A program made the position numbers and the translations under genes. This document shows positions 57,197 to 64,000 of a DNA stretch of 64,000 nucleotides, in pieces. The stretch spans positions 2,700,501 to 2,764,500 of the forward strand of contig NZ_CP129672.1 in NCBI RefSeq assembly GCF_030505195.1, in the 5' to 3' direction. Origin of the DNA: Comamonas testosteroni. GTDB taxonomy: Bacteria; Pseudomonadota; Gammaproteobacteria; Burkholderiales; Burkholderiaceae_C. Below the pieces are notes generated by a model. That model saw only the letters and a list, made by a program, of their open reading frames with translations. It was not told the DNA's origin and made no database searches. Position 1 is the first letter of the stretch. Each line of letters starts with the position of its first letter.

Positions 57197-57973
57197 TCAG
57201 CCCTTCATGAGCTGCGTCAGCATATCGAGCGCGCGGCGCGTCATCTGCAGATAGTGCGCAGGGATGTGGCGCAGCATGAAGGCCAGCATGGCCAGGCCGA
57301 ACAGTGTGACCACCGAAAAGCCCAACGCAAAAATATTGAGGCTGGGCGAGATGCGGGCCATGAAGCCAAAGCCCAACTGCACCAGCATGGCGGCAAAGAT
57401 GATGGGCGTGGCCAGCAAAAAGGCCGCGGCAAACACCCAGCCCATGTTGTAGGCCACGGTTTGCAGCTGCAGGCGGCTCAGGCTCTGGCCCACGGGCCAG
57501 GCGTCGAAACTGGCGGCCAGAATGCCGGCCAGCAGCAGGTGCACGTCGAGGGCGAAAAACAGCAGCATGCCCATTAGCAGTGCCAGCACCGAGAGCGCGT
57601 CCGAGGAGCTGCCATGCACGGGGTCGTTGAGCATGGCCATGGCCAGGCTGGTCTGCGAAGCGCTCAGATAGCCAAAAATGCTGAGCGCCGTGGTGGCAAA
57701 TTGCAGGCCTATTCCCAGCACCGCGCCGATGGCGATCTGCTCCAGCGTCAGCGCCACGGCGCGCAGCGAAAACGCCTCCACTGCCGAGACATGGGGGGCG
57801 ACGCTGGGCAGCATGACTACGGCCAGCACCATGGCGATGATGACGCGCACCCGCTGGGGCACGGTGGGGTCGCCAAAGATCGGGGCGAAGGACAGCAGCG
57901 CCATGGTGCGCACGAACGGCCACCACAGCGGCTGCAGCCATTGCAGCAGATACGGATAAAGGCCTTGCTCCAT
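57197..57973 (-). CDS. fliR: Flagellar export gate protein FliR
   Basis: Core export-gate membrane protein, 258 residues, about six hydrophobic segments, which assembles with FliP and FliQ. Typical content is FAPIFGDPTVPQRVRVIIAMVLAVVMLP and QTSLAMAMLNDPVHGSSSDALSVLALLMGMLLFFALDVHLLLAG. The ATG at 57973 was chosen over an upstream start for family-like length. Confidence 0.95.
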   Translation of the reverse strand: MEQGLYPYLLQWLQPLWWPFVRTMALLSFAPIFGDPTVPQRVRVIIAMVLAVVMLPSVAPHVSAVEAFSLRAVALTLEQIAIGAVLGIGLQFATTALSIFGYLSASQTSLAMAMLNDPVHGSSSDALSVLALLMGMLLFFALDVHLLLAGILAASFDAWPVGQSLSRLQLQTVAYNMGWVFAAAFLLATPIIFAAMLVQLGFGFMARISPSLNIFALGFSVVTLFGLAMLAFMLRHIPAHYLQMTRRALDMLTQLMKG

Positions 57974-57981
57974 GTTCAGGC

Positions 57982-58251
57982 TCAGCCCAGCAGCGTGCTG
58001 GCGTATTGGAAAAAGCGCACGCAAAAATCCATGAGCTGGGTGACCAGCCAGCGCGCGCTCAGTGCCAGGGCCAGCAAGGTGACCATGAGGCGGGGTAGAA
58101 AGCTCAGCGTCTGCTCGTTGATTTGGGTGGCGGCCTGAAACAGGCTCACCAACAGGCCGACCAGCAGGCCTGGCACCACGAGCACGGCCACGATGACCAG
58201 CACCAACTGGATGGCCTGCAACATCAGGTCCACGGCGATGTCGGGCGTCAT
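57982..58251 (-). CDS. fliQ: Flagellar export gate protein FliQ
   Basis: Two-span export-gate protein of 89 residues, present in four copies per gate. It starts MTPDIAVDLMLQAIQLVLVIVAVLVVPGLLVGLLVSLFQAATQINEQTLSFLPR, the expected FliQ pattern. It lies between fliP and fliR with gaps below 10 bp. Confidence 0.95.
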   Translation of the reverse strand: MTPDIAVDLMLQAIQLVLVIVAVLVVPGLLVGLLVSLFQAATQINEQTLSFLPRLMVTLLALALSARWLVTQLMDFCVRFFQYASTLLG

Positions 58252-58255
58252 GCTG

Positions 58256-59023
58256 CTACAGCCCCTGGACGCTGGTGACCAGCGTGTTGACTGTGAGCGA
58301 CCAGCCGTCCACCAGCACGAACAGCAAAATCTTGAAGGGCAGCGAAATCACGAGCGGCGACAGCATCATCATGCCCATGGCCATGAGCACCGACGAGACC
58401 ACCAGGTCGATCACCAGAAACGGAATGAACAGCACGCAGCCGATCATGAACGCGGTCTTGAGCTCGCTGAGCACAAAGGCCGCCACCTTGACGGTGAAGG
58501 CGTGGTCCTGCGGGCTGGCCACCGGGCCTTCCTTGGCCAGGGCGCTGACCTGCTTGAGTGCGGCCTCGTGGGTCTGGGCCAGCAAAAAGTCCGACATCGG
58601 TTTTTCGGCGCGGCGCAGCGCTTCCATCAAGCCGATCTGGTCTTTTTCATAGGGCTCGAAGGCCTCGGTCCACAGGCGCTCGCCCACGGGGCGCATCACC
58701 AGCAGGGTGAGGATCAGCGCCACTCCGGTCAGCACGCGCGTGGGCAGGCCCTGCTGCAGGCCAAGTGCGGAGCGCAGCAGAGCCAGTACGATGATGAAGC
58801 GCGTGAAGGTGGTCATCATCAAGGCCATCATGGGCAGCAGACCCAGCAGCGTCATGAGGATGAAGATCTCGGTCTTGATCGACAGCTGTGTCACCCCGTG
58901 GCTTTGCTGGCTTTCCAGCAGGGGGATATTGGCGGCCTGGGCGTGGCTCACGCAAAGCCATAGACCGCTGGCCAGACTCAAAAAAACGAGGGCGCGAAGC
59001 GCCCTGTGCATGTGTTGTTGCAT
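58256..59023 (-). CDS. fliP: Flagellar export gate protein FliP
   Basis: Core export-gate protein of 255 residues with a cleavable signal peptide (about 1-30) and four spans. The conserved LSIKTEIFILMTLLGLLPMMALMMTTFTRFIIVLALLRSALGLQQ and FLVIDLVVSSVLMAMGMMMLSP blocks are intact. No fliO lies upstream, as in lateral systems. It follows fliN by 16 bp. Confidence 0.96.
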   Translation of the reverse strand: MQQHMHRALRALVFLSLASGLWLCVSHAQAANIPLLESQQSHGVTQLSIKTEIFILMTLLGLLPMMALMMTTFTRFIIVLALLRSALGLQQGLPTRVLTGVALILTLLVMRPVGERLWTEAFEPYEKDQIGLMEALRRAEKPMSDFLLAQTHEAALKQVSALAKEGPVASPQDHAFTVKVAAFVLSELKTAFMIGCVLFIPFLVIDLVVSSVLMAMGMMMLSPLVISLPFKILLFVLVDGWSLTVNTLVTSVQGL

Positions 59024-59039
59024 GCTGGAAATCTGTGGA

Positions 59040-59405
59040 TCAGTGGCTCAGTGCAGGCAGATTGGCACTCAGCTCCAGGACCTTGAGTCCGTATGCCTCG
59101 CCGCAGACCACCACCTCCCCCTTGCCGATGGGCGAGCCATTGACCTTGATGGTCAGCGGCTCGCCCACCACGGTGTCCAGCGGCACCACGCTGTCGGTGC
59201 CCAGATCAGCCAGTTCCTGCAGGGTGATCCGGGCGGAGCCGGCTTCCAGCGTCAGCGTGACGGGGATGCGGTGCAAAAACGGCGACAGACGCTCGGGTTC
59301 GGGGGGGCTGAGCGCTGGCGCAGGGGTATCGGCGGCAGGGGCTTGTGCATTGCTGTCCAGCAGATCCTGCAGGTCCATATCGGTGTGGAGATCCATCGTG
59401 TTCAT
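59040..59405 (-). CDS. fliN: Flagellar motor switch protein FliN
   Basis: C-ring protein of 121 residues. An acidic, Ala/Pro-rich N-terminus precedes the SpoA domain (about 48-119) with IPVTLTLEAGSARITLQELADLGTDSVVPLDTVVGEPLTIKVNGSPIGKGEVVV. The ATG overlaps the stop of the FliM-like gene, so the two are coupled. Confidence 0.93.
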   Translation of the reverse strand: MNTMDLHTDMDLQDLLDSNAQAPAADTPAPALSPPEPERLSPFLHRIPVTLTLEAGSARITLQELADLGTDSVVPLDTVVGEPLTIKVNGSPIGKGEVVVCGEAYGLKVLELSANLPALSH

Positions 59406-60154
59406 TCCAAAGTCTCAAAGGCCGTCAGGTGCAGCTTGCCCTGGTGTTCGGTCACGGTGGCCGCAAGCAGGGCTTCGCCATTGATCAGCACCGTGGTGGT
59501 GCCCAGGGCAATCGGCAGCACGCTGCCGGTGCGCAGGGCCTGCACATCGGCGGTGGAGACGGTTTTTTCCAGCAGCCGTGCGGTCAACTGGATGTGCAGG
59601 GGCGCTGCCGGCTTGGGCGTTGCCGGGGTGGGTGCGGGGCGAGTGCGCCGCAGCAGCAACACCTGTTGCTCCAGCGCCTGACAGCAAGCTATGTCCAGCG
59701 CGATGTTCAACGGTTGCCAGGCGCTGTCCGCGACCTGGATCTGGGCCTGCCATTGCCAGGTGCTGGCCGTGATGAGGGGCTGAGCCGTTGCGGCCGGCAT
59801 CAGCGTGGTCTGGGTGGCGCGGCGCACCGCATCGTGCAAGGCGGTGGCAATGCGCTGCTCGGTCGGGCTGGCGGGCTGGTCGTCGGACGTCGGGGTCATG
59901 TCGTCCTGCGTGAAGCCGTAGCGCGCAGCCATGTGCGCCTGCACGGTGGCGCGGGTCAGGGTGATCTGCGGCTGAGCCGGAGCCGCAGCGCGCAACGGCG
60001 TGAAGTGAGCGTGTTCGATACGCATGGCTACCGGGCGATGGCCGGTTTGCTGCATCTGCGTTTCCACCTGGCGGGCGAGCAGCGCGGCCAACTGGTCGAA
60101 GGCTTGCACCGGTCGTCCCAGCATGACCGGGTCCAGGGTTTTTGCATTCTGCAC
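59402..60154 (-). CDS. fliM: Short FliM-like motor switch protein
   Basis: A 250-residue protein with a C-terminal SpoA-like domain (about 185-248: LHIQLTARLLEKTVSTADVQALRTGSVLPIALGTTTVLINGEALLAATV). Position matches fliM of lateral systems. It is shorter than typical FliM (about 330) and lacks an N-terminal CheY-binding EIDALL motif. The GTG at 60154 is assumed; an ATG at 60124 is possible. Assignment rests on gene order and the SpoA domain. Confidence 0.8.
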   Translation of the reverse strand: MQNAKTLDPVMLGRPVQAFDQLAALLARQVETQMQQTGHRPVAMRIEHAHFTPLRAAAPAQPQITLTRATVQAHMAARYGFTQDDMTPTSDDQPASPTEQRIATALHDAVRRATQTTLMPAATAQPLITASTWQWQAQIQVADSAWQPLNIALDIACCQALEQQVLLLRRTRPAPTPATPKPAAPLHIQLTARLLEKTVSTADVQALRTGSVLPIALGTTTVLINGEALLAATVTEHQGKLHLTAFETLE

Positions 60155-60366
60155 AGTAGATATCTTCTTCGCTTGTTATTTTGGTGGCGATGTGGCGGGA
60201 TTTTGCGCGAATTTCGGCAATTTCTCTATGAAGCCTGAACGAGTCGCTAAATCGATAAAATTTGTATCAATTGTGAATAGTATACTGTTCGTGCAACAAC
60301 ATCCCCCCGAAGGGCTGGCTCCAGTGGTAATCGCCGCGTCGGAGGAAATGGCTTGGGGAACGAACG
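60155..60366. promoter_or_regulatory. Divergent flagellar promoter region (fliM / fliE)
   Basis: A 212-bp AT-rich gap controlling both flagellar operons. It contains a sigma-28-like -10, ATCGATAA (60251-60258), without a matching -35. It also has ATTGTGAATA (60270-60279) and the sigma-70-like TATACT (60281-60286). No sigma-54 promoter with GG-N10-GC was found. lafK, which sits here in other lateral systems, is absent. Confidence 0.5.
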
Positions 60367-60696
60367 ATGAAGATCGAACCCTCCAGCCTTTTGATGCGCA
60401 CCGCCGGTGCTTTTGCGGCCTTTGAGTCGCCACTTCCAAGCGCGATTGCGCCCGCTGCCGACAGCCCGGCCCCGGGGAGCGGATTTCTGCAGATGTTCGA
60501 GGGCGCGGTGCGCTCGGTGGACGCGCAAAACCAGGCTTCTTCGGAGCGGATGGCGGCCGTGGACGCGGGGCGCAGCGACGATTTGGTGGGGGCCATGCTG
60601 TCCAGTCAGGAGGCCAGCCTGTCGTTTTCCATGCTGATGCAAGTGCGCAACAAGGTCATGGGTGCGGTGGACGAAGTCGTCAAGCTGCAGGTGTAA
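60367..60696 (+). CDS. fliE: Flagellar hook-basal body protein FliE
   Basis: Small adaptor joining the MS ring to the rod, 109 residues. The C-terminal half, VDAQNQASSERMAAVDAGRSDDLVGAMLSSQEASLSFSMLMQVRNKVMGAVDEVVKLQV, is the conserved FliE segment. It is first in the plus-strand operon, 15 bp before fliF. Confidence 0.94.
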   Translation: MKIEPSSLLMRTAGAFAAFESPLPSAIAPAADSPAPGSGFLQMFEGAVRSVDAQNQASSERMAAVDAGRSDDLVGAMLSSQEASLSFSMLMQVRNKVMGAVDEVVKLQV

Positions 60697-60711
60697 GACA
60701 GGGAAACGTTC

Positions 60712-62400
60712 GTGCTGGATTCCATTAAAAACCGCTTCTCAGGTATGCCTGGTGCACAGCGGCTGCTCTCCTTTTCTTCACAGCCCGGCGCGCTGCGCAT
60801 GGGCGTGCCCTTGGTGCTGGCTGCGGTCATCGCCACCGCGCTGGTGGTCATGCTGCTGTGGCAGGGCAGCAGCAATTACCGTCCTTTGTTCGGCGCCCGC
60901 GAGAATGTGCTGACCGCCGATGTGGTGGCGGCGCTGGAGGCGGAAGGCCTGAAATACCGTTTGCACCCGGAATCGGGCCAGGTGCTGGTGGCCGACAGCG
61001 ATCTGGGTCGTGCCCGTATGCTGCTGGCCGCCAAGGGCGTGGCCGCCAAGCTGCCCGAGGGGCTGGAGCTGATGGATCGCAACGATCCTCTGGGCGTGAG
61101 CCAGTTCGTGCAGGACGTGCGTTTCCGCCGCGGCCTGGAAGGCGAGTTGGCACGCAGCATCGGCTCGCTGGATGCCGTGGCAGGCGCACGCGTGCATCTG
61201 TCGATTGCACGCTCCTCCTCATTCGTGGTGAATACCGGCGACAAAAGCTCGGCGTCGGTGGTGCTGCAGCTCAAGCCCGGGCAGCAGCTCAAGAACGAGC
61301 AGATCGCGGCCATCATCCATATGGTCTCCAGCAGCGTGGCCGGGCTCGACCCGCAGCGCGTGGCGCTGACCGATCAGGCGGGTAACTTCCTCTCGGCCCG
61401 CGTGGACCTGTCGGAGGGCTTTGATCCGCTGGCGCAGGACGGGCAGTCGGGCAAGATCAGTGCCGAGCTGCGCCAGAACGCCCAGGAGCTGCTCTCGGCC
61501 GCAGTGGGCGCTGGTCACTACCGCGTGACGGTCACGGCCGACCTGAGCCAGGACCGCACCGAGGAATCCTACGAGAAGTACAACGGTGATCCCCGGGTGC
61601 TCAATGAAGCGACCCGGGAGGAAAACGACCGCTCCGGTGGTGTTGCTTTGGGCGTGCCGGGCTCGCTGAGCAACCGCCCGGTCAATGTGCAGGCCGATGC
61701 GGGCAAGGAAGGCAAGGAAGGCAAGGAAGGCAAGGAAAGCAACAACAATTTCCGGGCGGCGGTCTCGCGCAACTATGCCTACGACCGCAGCGTGATACAG
61801 GTCAAGCGCGGCAAGGGCCGCATCAACAAGCTGCATGTGGCGGTGATGCTCGACGATGCCGTGGCTCCCAAGGAGGCCAAGGCATGGAGTGAAGCCGAGC
61901 TGGCACGGGTTGAAAAGCTGCTGCGCGTGGGCCTGGGGGTGGACGCCGGGCGCGGCGACCAGATCGCTGTCTCCAGCATGCCGTTCACGGCGCCCACGCC
62001 GCTGCCGGCCTGGTGGCAGGAGCCCGGCAACTGGTATGGCTGGGTGGTGACGGCCCTGTGGGCTGCGGGCGGTCTCGCACTGCTGGTGCTGCTGGCACGC
62101 CTGGTCAATGCCGTGCTGCGTGGCGCTGCCGCTACCAAGGTGCCGCAGGCGGGCGAGGCTGTCGCCTTGGCCGGTGCGGCGGCGGGCGGCGCCTCCTTGC
62201 TGCCGGCGCCGGAGCGTCAGCGTGCCGCCTCCGATATGTCCATGGTGTCGCTGCTGGAGAACGTGGATCTGCCACCCCAGGGTTCGGAAGTGGATGTGAT
62301 GGTCGAGCATTTGCGCACCCTGGCGGCTAAAGAGCCGGAGCGGGTGGCGGAAGTGGTCAAACAATGGGTACAAAAACATGGCCAACCAGTTGGTGACTAG
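60712..62400 (+). CDS. fliF: Flagellar MS-ring protein FliF
   Basis: Forms the membrane MS ring, 562 residues. It has an N-terminal span (about 23-44), ring-building motifs (NYRPLFG, VRFRRGLEGELARSIGSLDAVAGARVHLSIAR, SASVVLQLKPGQQL), a disordered periplasmic loop (about 315-350), a second span (about 440-462) and a C-terminal FliG-binding tail. It starts at GTG 60712. The loop carries an in-frame 9-bp tandem repeat. Confidence 0.96.
   Translation: MLDSIKNRFSGMPGAQRLLSFSSQPGALRMGVPLVLAAVIATALVVMLLWQGSSNYRPLFGARENVLTADVVAALEAEGLKYRLHPESGQVLVADSDLGRARMLLAAKGVAAKLPEGLELMDRNDPLGVSQFVQDVRFRRGLEGELARSIGSLDAVAGARVHLSIARSSSFVVNTGDKSSASVVLQLKPGQQLKNEQIAAIIHMVSSSVAGLDPQRVALTDQAGNFLSARVDLSEGFDPLAQDGQSGKISAELRQNAQELLSAAVGAGHYRVTVTADLSQDRTEESYEKYNGDPRVLNEATREENDRSGGVALGVPGSLSNRPVNVQADAGKEGKEGKEGKESNNNFRAAVSRNYAYDRSVIQVKRGKGRINKLHVAVMLDDAVAPKEAKAWSEAELARVEKLLRVGLGVDAGRGDQIAVSSMPFTAPTPLPAWWQEPGNWYGWVVTALWAAGGLALLVLLARLVNAVLRGAAATKVPQAGEAVALAGAAAGGASLLPAPERQRAASDMSMVSLLENVDLPPQGSEVDVMVEHLRTLAAKEPERVAEVVKQWVQKHGQPVGD
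61702..61737 (+). repeat. Four tandem copies of a 9-bp unit in fliF
   Basis: GGCAAGGAA is repeated four times without mismatch and encodes Gly-Lys-Glu four times in the periplasmic loop of FliF. The unit is a multiple of three, so copy-number change would keep the frame. Confidence 0.95.
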
Positions 62401-63436
62401 CGCCGAAGGCGCGGCAGGCGTGGCGTTGCTGGAGCAGCCGGCCCCGGAAAGTCTGGATCTGATCGAGCAGGCTGCCATCGTGCTGCTCAGCATGGGCGAG
62501 GAGCCTGCTGCCGGCGTGTTGCGTTGCCTGGAGCGCGAAGACCTGCTGGCCGTCACTCAGGTGATGTCCCGCCTCAGCGGTATTCGCGTGGATTCGGTGC
62601 GCCAGTCGCTGCAGCATTTCTTCGATGACTACCGCGAGCAAAGCGGTGTGCATGGTGCCTCGCGCAGCTTCTTGCAGCGCTCGTTGGCGCTGGCGCTGGG
62701 CGGCGACATCGCCGGCAGCGTGCTCGACAGCATTTACGGCGACGAGATCCGCCCCAAGATGGCGCGGCTGCAATGGGCGGCGCCGGCCTGGCTGGCCGAG
62801 CGGCTGGCCCAGGAGCACCCGCGCATGCAAGCGGTGTTTCTGGCCTTTTTGCCGCCCAAACTGGCCGGCGATGTGATCGAGCATCTGCCCGAGTCAGGCC
62901 GCGAGGCCCTGGTGCTCAACGTGGCCAAGCTCAAGGACGTGGATCGAGATCTGCTGGTGCAACTGGAAATGCTGACCGAGCAGTATCTGGCCGAGTTCGG
63001 CACGCAAAGCGTGTCCATGGAGGGTGTGAAGCAGGCGGCGGAAATTCTCAACCGCATTCCGGGCAACAAGCAGGAGTTGGTGGCGCGCCTGCGGGCCCGC
63101 GATCCTGAAATCGCCTCCGCGATCGAAACCGAGATGTATGACTTCTTCGTGCTCTCGACCCAGTCCGAGACCACGCTGACCCAGATCATCGAGGCCGTGC
63201 CGGCCGAGCTGTGGGCGCTGGCGCTCAAGGGCGCCGAGCCTGCGGTGCGCAAGGCCGTGCTGGGCGCCATGCCACGCCGCCAGGCGCAGAGCTTTGAAGA
63301 CCAGATGCGCCGCAGCGGCCCCGTGCCTTTGAGTCGTGTGGAGCAGGCGCGGCGCGAGATCATGGATCTGGTCAAGGCCATGGTTGACGCGGGTGAGCTG
63401 GAGATTCAGTTGTTCGCCGAAGCGGTGGTGGAGTGA
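62378..63436 (+). CDS. fliG: Flagellar motor switch protein FliG
   Basis: Torque-generating C-ring protein of 352 residues. The N-terminal domain binds FliF, the middle domain contains the hydrophobic patch region (HPRMQAVFLAFLPPKLAGDVIEHLP, a variant of EHPQ), and the C-terminal domain has the charged rotor helix region (ALKGAEPAVRKAVLGAMPRRQAQSFEDQM). It overlaps the fliF end by 23 bases. Confidence 0.96.
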   Translation: MANQLVTSAEGAAGVALLEQPAPESLDLIEQAAIVLLSMGEEPAAGVLRCLEREDLLAVTQVMSRLSGIRVDSVRQSLQHFFDDYREQSGVHGASRSFLQRSLALALGGDIAGSVLDSIYGDEIRPKMARLQWAAPAWLAERLAQEHPRMQAVFLAFLPPKLAGDVIEHLPESGREALVLNVAKLKDVDRDLLVQLEMLTEQYLAEFGTQSVSMEGVKQAAEILNRIPGNKQELVARLRARDPEIASAIETEMYDFFVLSTQSETTLTQIIEAVPAELWALALKGAEPAVRKAVLGAMPRRQAQSFEDQMRRSGPVPLSRVEQARREIMDLVKAMVDAGELEIQLFAEAVVE

Positions 63437-64000
63437 GCGTGCTTTACCGCCCCTATCATTTTCCGCCCTTGGACCTGGTGCAGGCCGACCGCGCACAGCA
63501 GGGTGCAGACGGCAGCGCCGCCGGCGATGCCGTGGGGCCGGAGGATGCCCGGGCCTTGGCTCAGGCCTATGAACAGGCGGTGCAGCGCGGCCACGCCCAG
63601 GGCTTTGCCCAGGGGCAGGCCGAGGGCGAGCGCGCCGGCTATGAGGCCGGGCTGCAAACCGGCGTTCAGGCAGGTCGCGCCGAGTCCCTGCAAGGCGCGC
63701 GCGACGAGCTGAAGAGCCTGGGCGCGCCAGTGACGGAGCTGAAGCAGCAGCTGCAGTTGCTGCATGCCGACTGGGAGGCCAGCCTGCGCAAGGATTTGAT
63801 CGACCTGGTCGAGCGGGTGGCGCGCCAGGTGGTGCGCTGCGAGCTGACGCTGCAGCCGGCGCAGATTCTGGCGCTGGTCGAGGAAACCCTGCAGGGCATG
63901 CCCCAGCGCACGGGCGAGGTCCAGGTCTACCTGAACCCGGTCGATCTGCAGCGCATCCAGGAGCTGGACAGCACGCGCGTGCCCGACTGGAAGCTGCAGG
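63433..64000 (+). CDS. fliH: Flagellar export ATPase regulator FliH (3' truncated by window edge)
   Basis: Stator-like protein that binds the export ATPase FliI. The GTG at 63433 overlaps the fliG stop (GTGA). About 189 codons are visible. They include glycine-heptad repeats (GHAQGFAQGQAEGERAGYEAGLQTGVQAGRAE), which in this family form a helix dimer, and the conserved C-terminal domain start LIDLVERVARQVVRCELTLQP. The 3' end lies outside the window, and fliI should follow. Confidence 0.9.
   Translation, partial: MSVLYRPYHFPPLDLVQADRAQQGADGSAAGDAVGPEDARALAQAYEQAVQRGHAQGFAQGQAEGERAGYEAGLQTGVQAGRAESLQGARDELKSLGAPVTELKQQLQLLHADWEASLRKDLIDLVERVARQVVRCELTLQPAQILALVEETLQGMPQRTGEVQVYLNPVDLQRIQELDSTRVPDWKLQ

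Noticed and set aside
60188..60207. Sigma-54 promoter upstream of fliE (TGGCGGGATTTTGC)
   Set aside because: The GG and GC elements are 9 bases apart, not the required 10, and the position is far from the fliE start.
53957..63436. Non-flagellar type III secretion system instead of a flagellum
   Set aside because: sctQ-R-S-T-U-V order is similar, but FliE, a long two-span FliF and FliG are flagellar, and no secretin, needle or translocon gene is present.

Overview
This is a GC-rich chromosomal window from a beta-proteobacterium. Protein similarities, the short intergenic palindromes and the GC-rich dispersed repeats point to family Comamonadaceae (order Burkholderiales), most likely Comamonas or a close relative. 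The genus is an inference from recall, not a search result. I saw no rRNA, tRNA, CRISPR array, insertion sequence or prophage.

Layout. Bases 1-16.6 kb are housekeeping and accessory genes: the end of pntB, a LysE exporter divergent from an Lrp/AsnC regulator, azurin, exonuclease III and pyrE sharing a CATG start, an HPP/CBS membrane protein, a nitroreductase, serA, an OPT peptide transporter with a coupled unknown gene, an alpha/beta hydrolase, a 1.1-kb repeat-filled spacer and a PD-(D/E)XK-like protein. From 16.7 to 25.1 kb are gatCAB (minus strand) and, divergently, mreB-mreC-mreD-mrdA for cell-wall elongation. From 25.2 to 41.3 kb come a TauE/SafE permease, a spacer with a perfect NtrC-type palindrome, a GMC oxidoreductase, an Mla-like lipid transport operon (permease, ATPase, MCE protein, lipoprotein), hemerythrin, MarC, dienelactone hydrolase, CorA, hemB divergent from hemJ, VanZ, a thioredoxin-like ferredoxin, a hydrolase and a DD-carboxypeptidase.

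From 41.4 to 51.6 kb lies the str operon (rpsL, rpsG, fusA, tuf) joined to the S10 operon (rpsJ to rpsQ). It carries strong hairpins before tuf and between rpsJ and rplC. The ribosomal block stops at a terminator after rpsQ, and a peroxiredoxin follows where rplN would be expected.

From 52.2 kb to the end are two unrecognised genes, then a divergent flagellar locus: fliM-fliN-fliP-fliQ-fliR-flhB-flhA on the minus strand and fliE-fliF-fliG-fliH on the plus strand. This order matches the lateral (Flag-2) flagellar systems of Vibrio, Aeromonas and E. coli 042, but without lafK and with a short FliM-like protein that has no visible CheY-binding motif. A 10-bp element followed by TATACTGT occurs both upstream of fliE and upstream of the nearby unknown gene at 53,050, which suggests shared control.
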